Source: Nicotiana tabacum
Taxonomy: Eukaryota; Streptophyta; Magnoliopsida; Solanales; Solanaceae
DNA length: 64,000 bases
Direction of reading: 5' to 3'
Assembly: GCF_000715075.1 (NCBI RefSeq)
Contig: NC_134097.1
Coordinates: 131,190,997-131,254,996 of the forward strand
Below are positions 10,996 through 22,932 of this stretch, in pieces. Numbering within the stretch: position 1 is the stretch's first letter; each line of letters opens with the position of its first letter. A program made the position numbers and the translations under genes. Below the pieces are notes generated by a model. The model saw only the letters and a list, made by a program, of their open reading frames with translations. It was not told where the DNA came from and made no database searches.

Positions 10996-12540
10996 CAGGA
11001 GCTGGACAGACCTTAGAAAAAGAGAAAAAAAGAGAGAATTTTTAAGAGAGTTTTTTAAGGAGTTTTTTTAGAAAACTTGAATACAGTTTTCAGGCAGAAG
11101 AGAGTTTCAGACAGAAGGAGAGTTTTAATCAATTTTCAGAGGGAAGGAAATCAGTTTTCAGAAGAAGATTAGTTTGAGAGAATTTAGGAGAGGAAGAAGA
11201 AACAGAAAAGGAAAAAAAAAACAGTCATACACACACACAGATTTACAGCAGCAGAAACAGAAAAATCAGAAAAAATGGGAATTTGAAACTGAAAAGAAAT
11301 TGAAATCTGAAATATTGTTTCTTTTGTTGAATCTGTTCAACCTTACTTGGTTCCACTGATTCAGTTAACATCTGAAGTGTCTTTTTAAAAAATAACTATA
11401 CTGTGCATCTGTTTTCTTCGGATCTTATTATTGTTTAAATCTGTGGGAATACTGGTATTTGGCTAAATTTGTTACTGCTGCTACTGCTGAAATTTATTCC
11501 TTCCACCTTCATTTTCAGGTACATGCCTTTTAAATTTTAAGTTGGAAAGAGATTCAACATGACTCATCAATGAAGTTTGAATTGAAATTCTGTTTTCTAT
11601 TTGTCCAAGTTCATCAATTTAAATTTCATTTTTATTTTATGTTAGTTAATTAGTAGTGAATTCAATTTGATAGCTATGAGCTAATTGTCTTACTTTGAAA
11701 GTTCGTATAAAGATTTGTAATAATATTAGCTCATTATCTCATTAGTTTAATCATATTAAATTGTCGAAGTAGGGAATATGGTATGAATGTTGGTCATTAT
11801 TTAAATTTTGTTGTTGGTTAAGTAAGAAGTGATGTAGAAGTGCCAAGAAAACTACAGTAGTGATATTTATTGTTAAATAAGGTTAAGATGGTGTTGTTGG
11901 TATATTTTTAATAAGATAATAGATGTGTGTATAAAAGTTGGCGAAAGGTGATATGATGTAGCTTATTACAATGTTAAAACGTTATGAATGTTTACGATAT
12001 ACAGTTAAGTTGCATGTAAGGTAATTTTATTGAATTAACTTGTATAATAATTCAGCCATTATAACTCGATGCCTATCTACCTTCATAAGACAAATTGATC
12101 AAATAATTAGGCCTATTAGATTAAAAGCGAGTATATGAGAATGAAAAGAGATGTACAAGCATAAATTGCCACGCTTTACATCAATGATAATTAGAAATAA
12201 AATTTGCATTAAGTAAATAATGAAAATTCTCGGAAAATATTTCCTTCCTTTATGAATCATTTATTTTCAGTTTCATATGCAATTTATTCTTTGGCATATA
12301 TATATATGTCATATTTGTTTAAAAATAGTATTAATCATATTTTTATTCTGTCCTTTGAAATTGAATAGTTGGAATGAATATAACTTATATTCGGAAAATA
12401 TAATCAACGGTCAACATTTAATAAATTGTAAATTCTTTTCAAAGAATTTAAGGGCACCTTAAATGGGAATTTATCATGCTTTTCACATAAAAATGTATAG
12501 ATATAATAAACAATTTGTGAAAAATCCCTAATATCATTAC

Positions 12541-12860
12541 GAATACTTTGCGCAATTAGGGATACGTTCGCGTACCCTGATTATATTTTTAAAAAGTAAA
12601 AAATTCGGATTATGCGTACGCGCAACTTCGAGCGAATATTTAATAAAAGGATTTTTTCAGAGGCGTTAAATCAATTTCACAAAAAACCTGAGATGTACGG
12701 TTCACTATTCAAGAAAAACAAATATTCTTGATTCGACATAATTTCGAAAAATGATTGTTTAATAAATATATTATCAAAAATTATTGTGTACACGTACGCG
12801 TGACACAATTCTGCATTTTTTTTAAATTTATAACACGAATATACGTACGCGTAATTCGAT
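12541..12860. repeat. Cluster of CpG-rich words in the Tat/Ogre-type LTR
   Basis: At least four words of the type TACG(T/C)(T/A)CGCG(T/C)(A/G)A occur, for example ATACGTTCGCGTA, ATGCGTACGCGCAA, ACACGTACGCGTGACA and ATACGTACGCGTAA. The surroundings are more than 70% AT by eye. A matching cluster lies at 30170-31040 in the 3' LTR. Confidence 0.7.
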
Positions 12861-13232
12861 TCAAAGAAGGGTCCTTAATCACAATAAGTAAAAGCGGTAG
12901 AAAAATCACGTAACAAAAAGTATTTAATAAAAATCAAGATAATTAAGCCAATAATAAAAACAGTTAAGCGACCGTGCTAGAACCACGTAATTCGGAAATG
13001 CCTAACACCTTCTTCCGGATTAACAGAATTCCTTACTCAGGATTTCTGGTTCGCAGAATAATAAACAGAGTCATATTCTCCTCGATTCAGGGATTGAAAT
13101 TGGTGACTTGGGACGCCTTAAAATTCCCAGGTGGCGACTCTTAAATGATTAAATAAATCCCGTTTCGACTGTCCTTTAATTGGAGAAAACTCCCCACGCG
13201 CCCCGCGGGCGCGGCAAAAAGGAGGTGCGACA

Positions 13233-13599
13233 TTTCTCATGGCGAGCGCCATTATCGCATAATGCACTTTTGCTTTTACAGCATTTTCGAGCATCCAACA
13301 ACTCTAGAATACTGGGGCATGGAGGGAAACAAAGGCAAAGAAATAGTTTCACGCCAATCGGAGAATCCTATACAAACCTATTTGGAAAGTTAAAACATTC
13401 TGGCCTGATTGAGCTGCTCCACGGCTATACTCCGGACCCATATGCAAAAGGTTTTGATCCTACTGTACGGTGCATGTACCACTCTAATGTCCAATGGAAT
13501 AGCATTGAAGATTGTCGTGCTTTGAAAAGGGAAATAGAAAGAATGATTCAAGAAGGGATAATTGTGATCCAGAATAGTGAAACCCATCATATCACGTAG
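13233..13599 (+). pseudogene. Ogre gag fragment
   Basis: The frame 13180-13599 begins inside the LTR, so its first ~50 residues are not protein-coding in origin. From about 13345 it reads FTPIGESYTNLFGKL, ELLHGYTPDPYAKGFDPTVRCMYHSN, SIEDCRALKREIERMIQEG, which is the C-terminal part of Tat/Ogre gag with a zinc-knuckle-like CMYHSN...DCRALK arrangement. The N-terminal gag and the usual leader with primer site are missing: LTR end and gag scrap are almost abutted, which indicates a large deletion. Confidence 0.75.
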
Positions 13600-15093
13600 A
13601 ATCCTTTACCTGCACATGATGATGCACACTCTGTGGGGATGATGTGTGGTGATAGGGAGCATAAGAATTCTCTTTGGAACTTGCTGACTAAAGTTAATAA
13701 TATTGAAATTGGTAATGGTCTTAGTAATATTGATGTGGAACTCAGTGGCTAAGATGTCGAGCATGGTAATTGGAAAGACGTTCTTTTCTTGGCTAGCTAG
13801 GGAGGAGTTCTGGTGGTTTATTTGGTTATCATTATTATTGTCCGGGTTATTTCAGGGTTGTAATCCGGATATATCTTGTGACTCAAACCCTTCTATCCTT
13901 TTATTTTTCCTTGTTCCTTTAGTAGTAGCAACTCATTTAGTGCTATCTAGTTTTATTCCAGGGTTGTACCCCAGTTTATTTTGCTTGTCTTGTTGTTCAG
14001 ACCCTTTCACCGTCTGTCTAATGCAATTTTCCGTTTTTTATTATTTCTAGTTATTTTTGTTTGGTTCTCTTTTCCTTTTATAGTTCTTTTCATGCTAGAT
14101 CTAGTGACATGACATGCACGCATAATTCTAGGACCGGTCTTAAAAGTTAGTTTAATCATGAAGCAATGAAATAATTTTGAAGATGATATGGACACTTGAG
14201 GGAAATAAGTACAAATTTGGACATTTTGAGATCATTTGAAGCTCGAACCATGTGAAACTGGGGCATATAGTTTGGAAAGTTAATGGGACAACAAGAATTT
14301 CTTACAAGAGAGTGCATCCCAACAATTTGAAGCAAGAAACTTTGAGTTCAAGTGCATCTCAAGTTACAAGATAAAGTCAAGAATATTTTCTCCGAATTGA
14401 CGGAGGATATCCATTGTGAAGAGGGAATCACCCAACGAGGGTTCTGTACTTGACAAGGCGCTAAAGAAAAGTGGAAGGCATATCAGTGATATCAATGCCG
14501 AAGCCGCAAAAGAAATATTGTGCATGATCTTCAATTTTCATCCTCAAGTTGCGTGTGTTGTACTTGACATTTTCAGGGATTGGGAGGCCCTCTTTCAGCT
14601 ACCCAAACACGTATACCATTCGATACCCTTTTGAGCCTGTACTGATTTTTTCGACCTCCCCACTTTTGGAATCAAGTTAGAGTTATACCAAAAAAAAGAT
14701 AAAAAAAAAATTCATGTCCCCATAGGCAGCCTTACGGTTCGGTCACACCAAATAAAATATTTCATAATCCCACAAAGTCGAGAGCGGGTCAGTCTTTCTT
14801 AGTAACTCCATCAAAAAGAAAAACAGAAAAAAGAAAATCAAATTCCATTTTTTTAGAAATGAGGGCAAAGTTTTTAGAATGGATTACAAAAGTTGTAAAT
14901 AAATTAACCCTGTTATCTTAGTTATTTTGAGCCTTTATGATATCATTTCTTTCTAACCCTGTCCAAAAGCCACATTAAAGACCTCCCAGATAATCTTTGA
15001 GAGTGTTGAGTTTAGACATTCCAAGAGTATATGATGTTTTTACCATGGTTAATGCCTTGTTATCTGCAGAATTAGAGGAAATAAGAAGAAAAG
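13600..15093 (+). mobile_element. Degraded Ogre internal and 3' sequence
   Basis: No intact gene. A T-rich stretch (13800-14060) gives a hydrophobic but meaningless frame. Sequence at 14200-14640 has short coding-like pieces (VHPNNLKQET, KRESPNEGSVLDKALKKSGRHISDINAEAAKEILC). The part from 14640 resembles the 3' untranslated region of Ogre elements and is interrupted at 15094. The RT, RNase H and integrase expected of an Ogre (several kb) are absent. Confidence 0.55.
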
Positions 15094-17460
15094 TTTCACG
15101 CCCCGAAATTGGGGGAGCGAGACCGACACCCAGTGCCTTACCTATCCTTGCGTACCAACTTGCAACTAAGAGACTCTGAATATATGATGTCATACTTTTG
15201 GCCATGGGACACATTGCAAGACAAGAAAGAATGTTGACTAAATAAGAATATAAAGCATGGCCAACAAGGCCGTCATATTTATTACAACTGACAAACCAAC
15301 CAAATATACATACAAGGCCTGAAAGCCCAACCTACTTTACTAACTGACAAGATATGTCTACAAGCCTCTACTAATAGATATACTGTGATCGGAACGGTTA
15401 TCCAACCTACTCATGACATATATACGTATATATACAAGATATACATAAGGCTCTAGACCCAGAAACTCTGAAAGACATGGAGCTCACTGATCAAGCTGAG
15501 CTCAGGCAACACTTATTGAAGAGGCCTACTCGTTTGTCTGTCTGACCTGCACGCATGAAATGTAGCGCCCCCAGAAAAGGGACGTTAGTACGAAATAATG
15601 TACTGAGCATGAAATGCAGCGTCCCCAGCAAAGGGACGTCAGTACAAATAATGTACTGAGTATGTAAGGCAACAAAATAACTGAAAGCTGAAACTGAATT
15701 GATGATATAATAACGGAATGTAACTGGGAGTCAAAAATAATCTGAAGATATGCTTACCTGCTGATACTGACTCAACTCTCTCCATATAGTATGTAAAATA
15801 GTTGTCCGGCCCTATAAGGCTCGGTATGTGTAACTGCCCTGCCGTAGTAGGCTCGCTCATAGGCGCTCGGCCATACTAGGCTCTGTATCTCGGCCATTCT
15901 GGGCTCGCTCATAGGCGCTCGGCCACAGTAGGCTCGGTATATAACTTACCATCTGATCAGAGGTTGCCCAATAGGGGCCTGCCCATCGATTATAACTCGA
16001 TGGTAATGAAAATACTTTTAATACTATATATATATAAACTCTCTACTCTCTTGACTGGAAGAAGGAAATACTCAACTTCTCTGCTCTCTTGACTGGAAGA
16101 ATGAAATACTCAAATGAATATGAAGTCCCGATAAAGAGAATATTGTAACTTGCGAGACTAGCAAAATATATGTAAATTTCGGGATATGAATTTTTCTTTA
16201 TGCTTCGTTATCAAACTTGTGTAATGACAAGATTATGCCAAAATGAAAGAAGAGCTTAACTTTAACATACCTGAGCCAATTTTCTTGAGAAAGATTACAC
16301 CGTACTCCCTAAAATTTTCAAAAAGCTCACTCTACATTGACAAGGTGGAGTGCTTTGAAAGCTCGTTTATCATACTTGCATCACCTTCACTGGCTACAAT
16401 GTAAATTGTTGTTGTCCAATGATTTTCACTGCCTGCTGAAATGTAGGCTTAAGGATTTCTTTCGCCCCAGCATATCATAAACTACTTCTTTCAATCCTAG
16501 ATAGACAACACAGTGCAGTGAATTCCAACCCAAATTATCATGTTCCTCCCATAAAGATTTATTCTATTACGATATTGATCTCACGAAATCTGGATATGTG
16601 TATGTCACATATGATACATGGGTATTCCATCTGCACTCTTGAGAACTTCATACAGATTAGTATGAAATAATTTAATAGGAAAAGCTCCTAGCTTGACATT
16701 AATATTCCAAGGATTCGTTGGCCTTGAGTATGGTATGATAATTGGGATTGATTCATTTTTAACACAAGAATCTTGATTAGAGCTCTATAAAAACCTTAAA
16801 GAGTGCTACTCTCTCCACACGCACCTGAATTAGGCAAACTAGTAATTTTAAATACCAACTAATTAATGCCAAACTTGGCACAACTCAACCACAAAAAGAA
16901 AACATTACTTACCACATCAAGCCACATAATTTAATAAAGGCATGAGTCACAATGTAGGAATTGGGAGGCTACCACATGGGGGTAGGGGTGGGGTGTTTTA
17001 ATCTTTATCAACTTATTAAGTAATTAGGTAGTGTTTCGTTACCCGATAATTAATCAATTACCCTCAAAATTGAGAATTCTTCCCACTTACTTAAAATATT
17101 ACTTACTTTTCACATACCTTATACACCTTACTATTATGGTCATGTGGTACCTTGTATGGTACTAGTCCATAAATACCGAGTATTATAGCTCGGACCGTTT
17201 TTGTCCCAAAATGTCAAACTTCGACGAAACTCATTTCCTTCGATTTGCTTACCCTTTAACCTTCACTAATTTATTTATTCCTTGTTTGAAATAATATAAT
17301 ACTTATAATTCCAAAATAATCTCATTCCCGAGCTTACATTGATTAACTTATGACGAAACATCAACGTACAAAAATGGGGGATGTAACATCTTACTTTCGA
17401 GCTCTCATTAATTAATTTATTTATGGAATATTTTCATGTACGAAAATATGGGGTCTAACA
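15094..17460 (-). repeat. LARD 3' LTR
   Basis: It aligns with 21838-24304 over its full length. It ends GGGGTCTAACA at 17460, followed by the polypurine tract. It contains (TA)6 at about 16024-16036 where the other LTR has about 67 AT units, and two copies of a ~43 bp CTCTCTTGACTGGAAGAA unit (16040-16110) where the other has one. No gene is seen. Confidence 0.92.
15790..15945. repeat. Short imperfect repeats in the LARD 3' LTR
   Basis: Units built from TAGGCTCGCTCATAGGCG and CTCGGCCATACTAGGCTC alternate here; the matching array in the other LTR (22500-22745) has about one more unit. These are CG-containing words in an AT-rich LTR. Confidence 0.7.
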
Positions 17461-17496
17461 TCATTCCCCCCTTTAGAACATTCGTCCTCGAATGTT
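17461..17496 (-). other. LARD polypurine tract and adjacent hairpin
   Basis: On the minus strand the tract reads AAAGGGGGGAATGA and abuts the LTR start TGTTAGACCCC. Immediately beside it, 17477-17496 is the same 20-base hairpin as at 1565-1584. Confidence 0.85.
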
Positions 17497-20400
17497 GACC
17501 GATGCGCTTATCATTCTCATACCCCGTAGCTCTTGCGAATACTTTAGTACTCCTCTTGCCATCTAGGTAACTGTTTTGCGAATAAGTCCAAAGGCCAGGG
17601 CATTCCCCCCTTTAGGCCCCTTTTTCACACCACGACTCTTGGTCGAAATTCTTCCAATCTCGCAACTGTTGCTACCTTTTGTCATGCAGCCTGTATGACT
17701 TTTTCCTTGTATGTGAGCCTATGCGACTCTTGTCTCCTTTTTCCTCTAGCTTTTAGCCAATCTCTAGGCTTCACTTTGAACATATATAGAATTATGAAAA
17801 ACTGTCCCTCTAAGTGTCTATAGATATGTTTGATGTTCTTCTCTCGATACTTTTTTGAATTTACGATTATTGCTACATCTTGTTTCATAGACCTGGTTAT
17901 CCATTCATATGATTTTACTGCATCTATGTAGGTCGTACTATACCATAACTCTTACCTTGATTTCTCGTTACTGAGGTCTACTACCAAATTCCAGGATATT
18001 TTCATTTTTTATCCCATACGTATAAATCTATGTCCTCTAATGCTTCAACATTACTGTTTATCTTAAGAATGGCGGCCTAATCTCCTCTCATATTTTATAA
18101 CTTTTATCTATTCATTGTTGATTTACCTCAATTTTGATCCATAATCCACCCCTGATAACTTAAACTTTTATGTAATATTGCCGCTAGGATTCATGTTTTA
18201 TCGGGGAACATCTGAAATGATTAGATTGATCCACCTGGGGCGATACCATGCTTTCATAAATGTATCTCACAACATCCCAATGTGATCACCTTGCGTGGGT
18301 ATATAATCCTGTCCAATTTATGAGATCCCTTTCTTTTCTTCATCAGATCATTACTCAATCGAAGGCCTAAATTATACCCTCATTCTATTACCAGAGCAAC
18401 ATTCCATCTCTTCTAAATGCCACTAGTCTTAGATTCCTTTGAGCTCATTCATGCTATATTGAGATTTTTATAACTTAGAGGAACCATCAGCTCTTTTGTT
18501 TTCACGGGCTTAATTTTGAGGACTTATCCATTTTTGTCATCCTCTCCCTTACCTTCTTCCTATCTTTACTCTTGTCTTTTTAAAACCTTGTCGTTCTATC
18601 ATACTTTAGCTTGTGATCGATTCCCTTAGGCTTTTCTGTAACATCAAGAGAGATATCGCATCGTCTCTAACTCTTATTTTACTCTCTAATTAGACCTTTC
18701 GGTACTTAGAAACCATAGGCTGGAAGATATGCTACTGATGATGCTGCTATCATCCCTGGATACTAAATCCCAGTGCTTCTAGTCTTTTACTTGAAGTATG
18801 GACCACTCTCATCCTTCTATACTTGAGTATTTCGTACGTTGTGCACCTTTACCTTACTTTCCTTAAAGCCTCACATCACATCTTCTATCTCTTTCGTACC
18901 TCTGATTTTTAAGGGAGATCCTGCAATGTTCTCGATCACGATGTTTCTATTTTTCTGGGTCCAATAAACAAACTCCTTTACTTGGGTGATGTAACTCTTT
19001 AGTTTCCTCCTTCTTTTGATCGGCCTTTACGTCGACTTAAGCTATCTTCCGATCTGGGGTTCATGGTATTAGTTATTTTGTTTAGCCTTTCATGGGCGCT
19101 GAGGAATATGCATGATACAATCCTTTAACAATTTAATCTCTCATTCATGACCTGGGTTCAATTCTTTCTTTTAACATATACCAGAATCTTCTACGGTTGT
19201 ATATGCTGCATGCATAAATCTCTGAACCCTTAAGTGCATCCATAACGTAACCAATTCTGGATCATTGATCGAATAATTTCTTTCATTCCATCTTAGCTTT
19301 CTTTTAACGTAAGCTATTTTATGGTATTTCTGCCCCATTGTTGTGTCCATACTTAGGTTATCTTAGTGCCCACACATGCCCGAGTTTTTGTGCAACTCAT
19401 ATGATCTCAGATATTACTTTTAATTTTACTTCCCGTTCATTAGCCACAGTAGGTGCCACTTTCCTTTGAAATGCTTACAATGTTGTTGCGAGATTGTTGA
19501 TACACGACCATTTCCTCTTTAGGTTGTTGTGCTTAGGTTGAAGCCTTCTTTCTTATCTCCCCAGCTAGTCTTTTGTTGTAGTACTTAGGTAGAACCCTTG
19601 ACTCTTATAAAGATGTGAGATTATTACGGACCTTTTTTATGTCCTTACTTGCCTATAATCATTCGTAGTTGCTTACTTCCATGCCCTTGTGCTTGTATGG
19701 TTGCTTCTAAATTGATATTTTGACTGCCTTCCTAGTGGCACTTTCTTTTATCCACAAAACACTCATACGGTACCTTTAACTACCCTTACTTTTGTTTGAA
19801 TATATCTCAAGTATTATAATGATATTCTTCGAGGCTGAATTCCCCATGTTGGGTTCTACTATGTTTATCTTACATGATCCGATGACTCATCTGTAACCTC
19901 CTGTTTAGCCATAACTAGGATCTCTCTGGCCAATTACTAATTATTCGTTGGCCCATTCTCATATCAATATTCCTCGTAATTTTTCTTGGGTTATTTCCTT
20001 TGTCTTAACTTATGTCTCGCACTGGCCTTATATATTGATAGCAGCTCGGGCAGGAACCTTTACTTCCTCTCCTTGACATCGAGCTTGCACAATATTCTTA
20101 AATCGTAGCGTATCTGTAAGATTTGGATATGTTCCATCTCATTCTTCTTTCATTTATCGCATTCTTCCTTTACCATGCCGTAGTCACTAGAACCACTTAA
20201 TTCTGACTTAATATCACATCACTTCATATTCCCCCCTTTGAGGTGTACTAAGAGTTGAAGCCACGAGGATCTACCTATAGATGTCTTACCTCTCCATCTT
20301 TGGCGTCGTTTCTCAATATCAATGATCCTTACTCGCCTTGCGGCAATCCTTCTATACCAAGGATGACAAAGTCCCACTTAATGTAACTGGTACGTACAGT

Positions 20401-21721
20401 CCCTTAAGCTTAACTTTGCTAACATTGCTTGCTTTTAGGGAAGCGTCTTCCTGAATGAACATTCTCTAAATTTCTCATGAATCTTCTTCTATTGTCCGTC
20501 CTATTATTGCCGGAACGCGATCTGAATTTCTCATGATGTTGACTATTACCAAATCACTCAGTCCCTAATTCATATTTAGTATATCTTGTTTACCAGCCCA
20601 TACTGATTTCTATTATCCTGGGTTTAATTCTCCCTTCACGTTAGAGTCACGAACTTATTCCTTGAGATGAGGATATGACTTTATGGCATATACTCTTTTG
20701 TTGTCCTAAGGCCTGTCACCTCTCGTCTCTTCATTGACTTGACTAGACTCTGTAATACTATCATTTCTTCTTCTTCTTCTTCTTTTTTTCCTACAGTCGT
20801 TATCCATGTATCACACCTAATCCATAATGCTTTGTTATCTTTCTTCTCATTACTCTGCTAATATTTCTGCATATCTCTTTTCTTGTGAAAACTTCAACAC
20901 GACATTCTTTCGCTTTTAGCTCTCCTTTCTTCATTCCTTGACTCTTCGGGTTGCTCAACGTCCTTGCTCTACTAGGGACAAGAGTTATACTAAGGTAATA
21001 TTTATCTCTTCCGGGCTTTCAGTGCCTATCATCTGATTTTTTGATCATACTAGTATTCACATCTAATTGTAATATTCTAGAGTGCATCATCTGAGTGTCC
21101 CACAAAGAGATCTATAAGCACATTTGCAATATCCTTCTGCAATGTCAACTAATACAAGTAATCCATTCACCAATTTGGGTTACCCTAACCCCAGCTGGAT
21201 CTTGATATTCTGTCCTTCTCTTAACTATACTTGTTAGCCTCCACAAGGCATAACTAAAATGGGTGTGATCAATTGTACATACCTCTGTTACTATTGAATA
21301 TAACTCAAAAAGCTTATGTTCTTCTGCCTCAATTATAAACGATGTTAACCTTCATTAACTGGGTACCTCGTACCCCTTTTCACCTTGCTCCTTTTACTTG
21401 CTGAAACTTGTACTTATCTTCTTAATCTCTCATTGTCCTTCACCATAAAGATGGATAGGCATTCTTGCCTTAAGACTTCTTATCAAGAGGCTTATACCTT
21501 TCAACACACTCATGATCTGCTAAAGACCTCACATTTATTTATCGTAGGCATCATACAAGAATCAAATTCCTCTGACTCTGCTCTTCCACAACTATATCTC
21601 TTTCAAATCTTCTTTACGGATGAAGGTAATGTCTTATTACGAATAAAATTGAATTTCGGAACTTGGATTCTTATAAGTGAGCTCTACCACATGATCTAGA
21701 GTAAGAAGAAAGAGCGACAAT
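17497..21721 (-). other. Non-coding internal region of the LARD
   Basis: About 4.2 kb without a recognisable protein domain on either strand. The plus strand is pyrimidine-rich (CTT/TCTT runs, clearest at 20755-20790). Frames such as 17682-17888 and 21385-21699 show no familiar motif and I leave them unannotated. A long-eroded Tekay pol cannot be excluded by eye. Confidence 0.65.
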
Positions 21722-21809
21722 CCTAAATGCCCTGTAGCCTCCTGCTTATAAGTGTGGTGCACGACACACCCATAAACAAGACTCTAGTAGACATGGCTTG
21801 TAGACTCCA
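21722..21809 (-). promoter_or_regulatory. Conserved leader next to the primer site (LARD)
   Basis: It aligns with the leader of Tekay-1 (6643-6732) at nearly the same distance from the primer site; the central run around CACACCCATAAACAAGACT is identical. As the element has no coding sequence, the conservation suggests an RNA function such as packaging. Confidence 0.6.
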
Positions 21810-21821
21810 TAGGATAGAACT

Positions 21822-21833
21822 GCTCTGATACCA
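21822..21833 (-). other. Primer binding site of the LARD
   Basis: The minus strand reads TGGTATCAGAGC (initiator Met-tRNA), four bases from the LTR edge TGTCACGCCCC at 21838. Confidence 0.92.
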
Positions 21834-22499
21834 CTTTTGTCACGCCCCGAACTTGGGGGAGTGAGACCGGCACCCAGTGCCTTACCTATCCTTGCGTACC
21901 AACTTGCAACTAAGGGACTCTGAACATATGATGTCATACTTTTGGCCATGGGCCACATTGCAAGACGACAAAGAATGCTGACTAAACATAAATATAAATC
22001 TTGGCCAATAAGGCCGTCATATTTATTACAACTGGCAAACCAACCAAATATACATACAAGGCCTGAAGGCCAACCTACTTCACTAACTGACAAGATATGT
22101 CTACAAGCCTATACTAATGGATATATTGTGATCGGAACGGCTATCCGACCTACGCATGACATATATACGTACATATACAAGATATACATAAGGCTCTAGA
22201 CCCAGAAACTCCGAAAGTCATGAAGCTCACCAATCAAGCTGAGCTCAGGCAACACTTATTGAAGAGGCCTACTCGTCTGTCTGTCTGACCTTCACGCATG
22301 AAATGTAGCGCCCCTAAAAACGGACGTTAGTATGAAATAATGTACTGAGTATGTAAGGCAATATACTGAAAGCTGAAACTGAATTGATAATATAATAACT
22401 GCAAGTAGCTGGAAGTCAAAAATAATCTGAAGATATGCTTACCTACTGATACTGACTCAATTCTCTCAATATAGTAAGTAAAATAGTTGTCCGGTCCTA

Positions 22500-22745
22500 T
22501 AAGGCTCAGTATACATATATATTTGCTCTGCCGTAGTAGGTTCGCTCATAAGCCCTCGGCCATACTAGGCACTGTATCTCGACCAACTGGGTTCGCTCAT
22601 AAGTGCTCGGCCACAGTAGGCTCGGTATATATATAACTGCTCTACCATAGTAGGCTCACTCATAAGCACTCGCCCATACTAGTCTTTGTATCTCGACCAA
22701 CTGGGCTCGCTCATAAGCGCTCGACTACAGTAGTCTCGTATATAA
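22500..22745. repeat. Short imperfect repeats in the LARD 5' LTR
   Basis: About three alternations of CTCGCTCATAAGCGCTCGGCC-like and CTAGGCACTGTATCTCGACC-like units, matching 15790-15945 in the other LTR. Confidence 0.75.
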
Positions 22746-22794
22746 TTTACCATCTGATCAGAGGTTGCCCAATAGGGGCTTGCCTATCGATTAT

Positions 22795-22932
<138 letters not shown>

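Larger units (their letters stand above)
10014..13232 (+). repeat. Tat/Ogre-type LTR (5' limit uncertain)
   Basis: The last 270 bases (from about 12963) match the end of the 3' LTR at 31128-31397 in order and spacing: CGACCGTGCTA, AACACCTTCT, GGTGACTTGGGAC, GGCGACTCT and a final AAAAAGGAGGTG(C/T)GACA. The distance from TATA box to LTR end, about 2.24 kb, equals that of the 3' LTR once its tandem duplication is removed. The 5' limit is not certain; by analogy U3 could start near 10.55 kb. AT-rich with CpG-rich words near 12540-12860. No gene is seen. Confidence 0.75.

Noticed and set aside
13703..14050. 115-residue hydrophobic ORF resembling a membrane protein
   Set aside because: The DNA is T-rich decayed Ogre sequence, which gives Phe/Leu/Ser-rich frames by composition. 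No family motif is seen.
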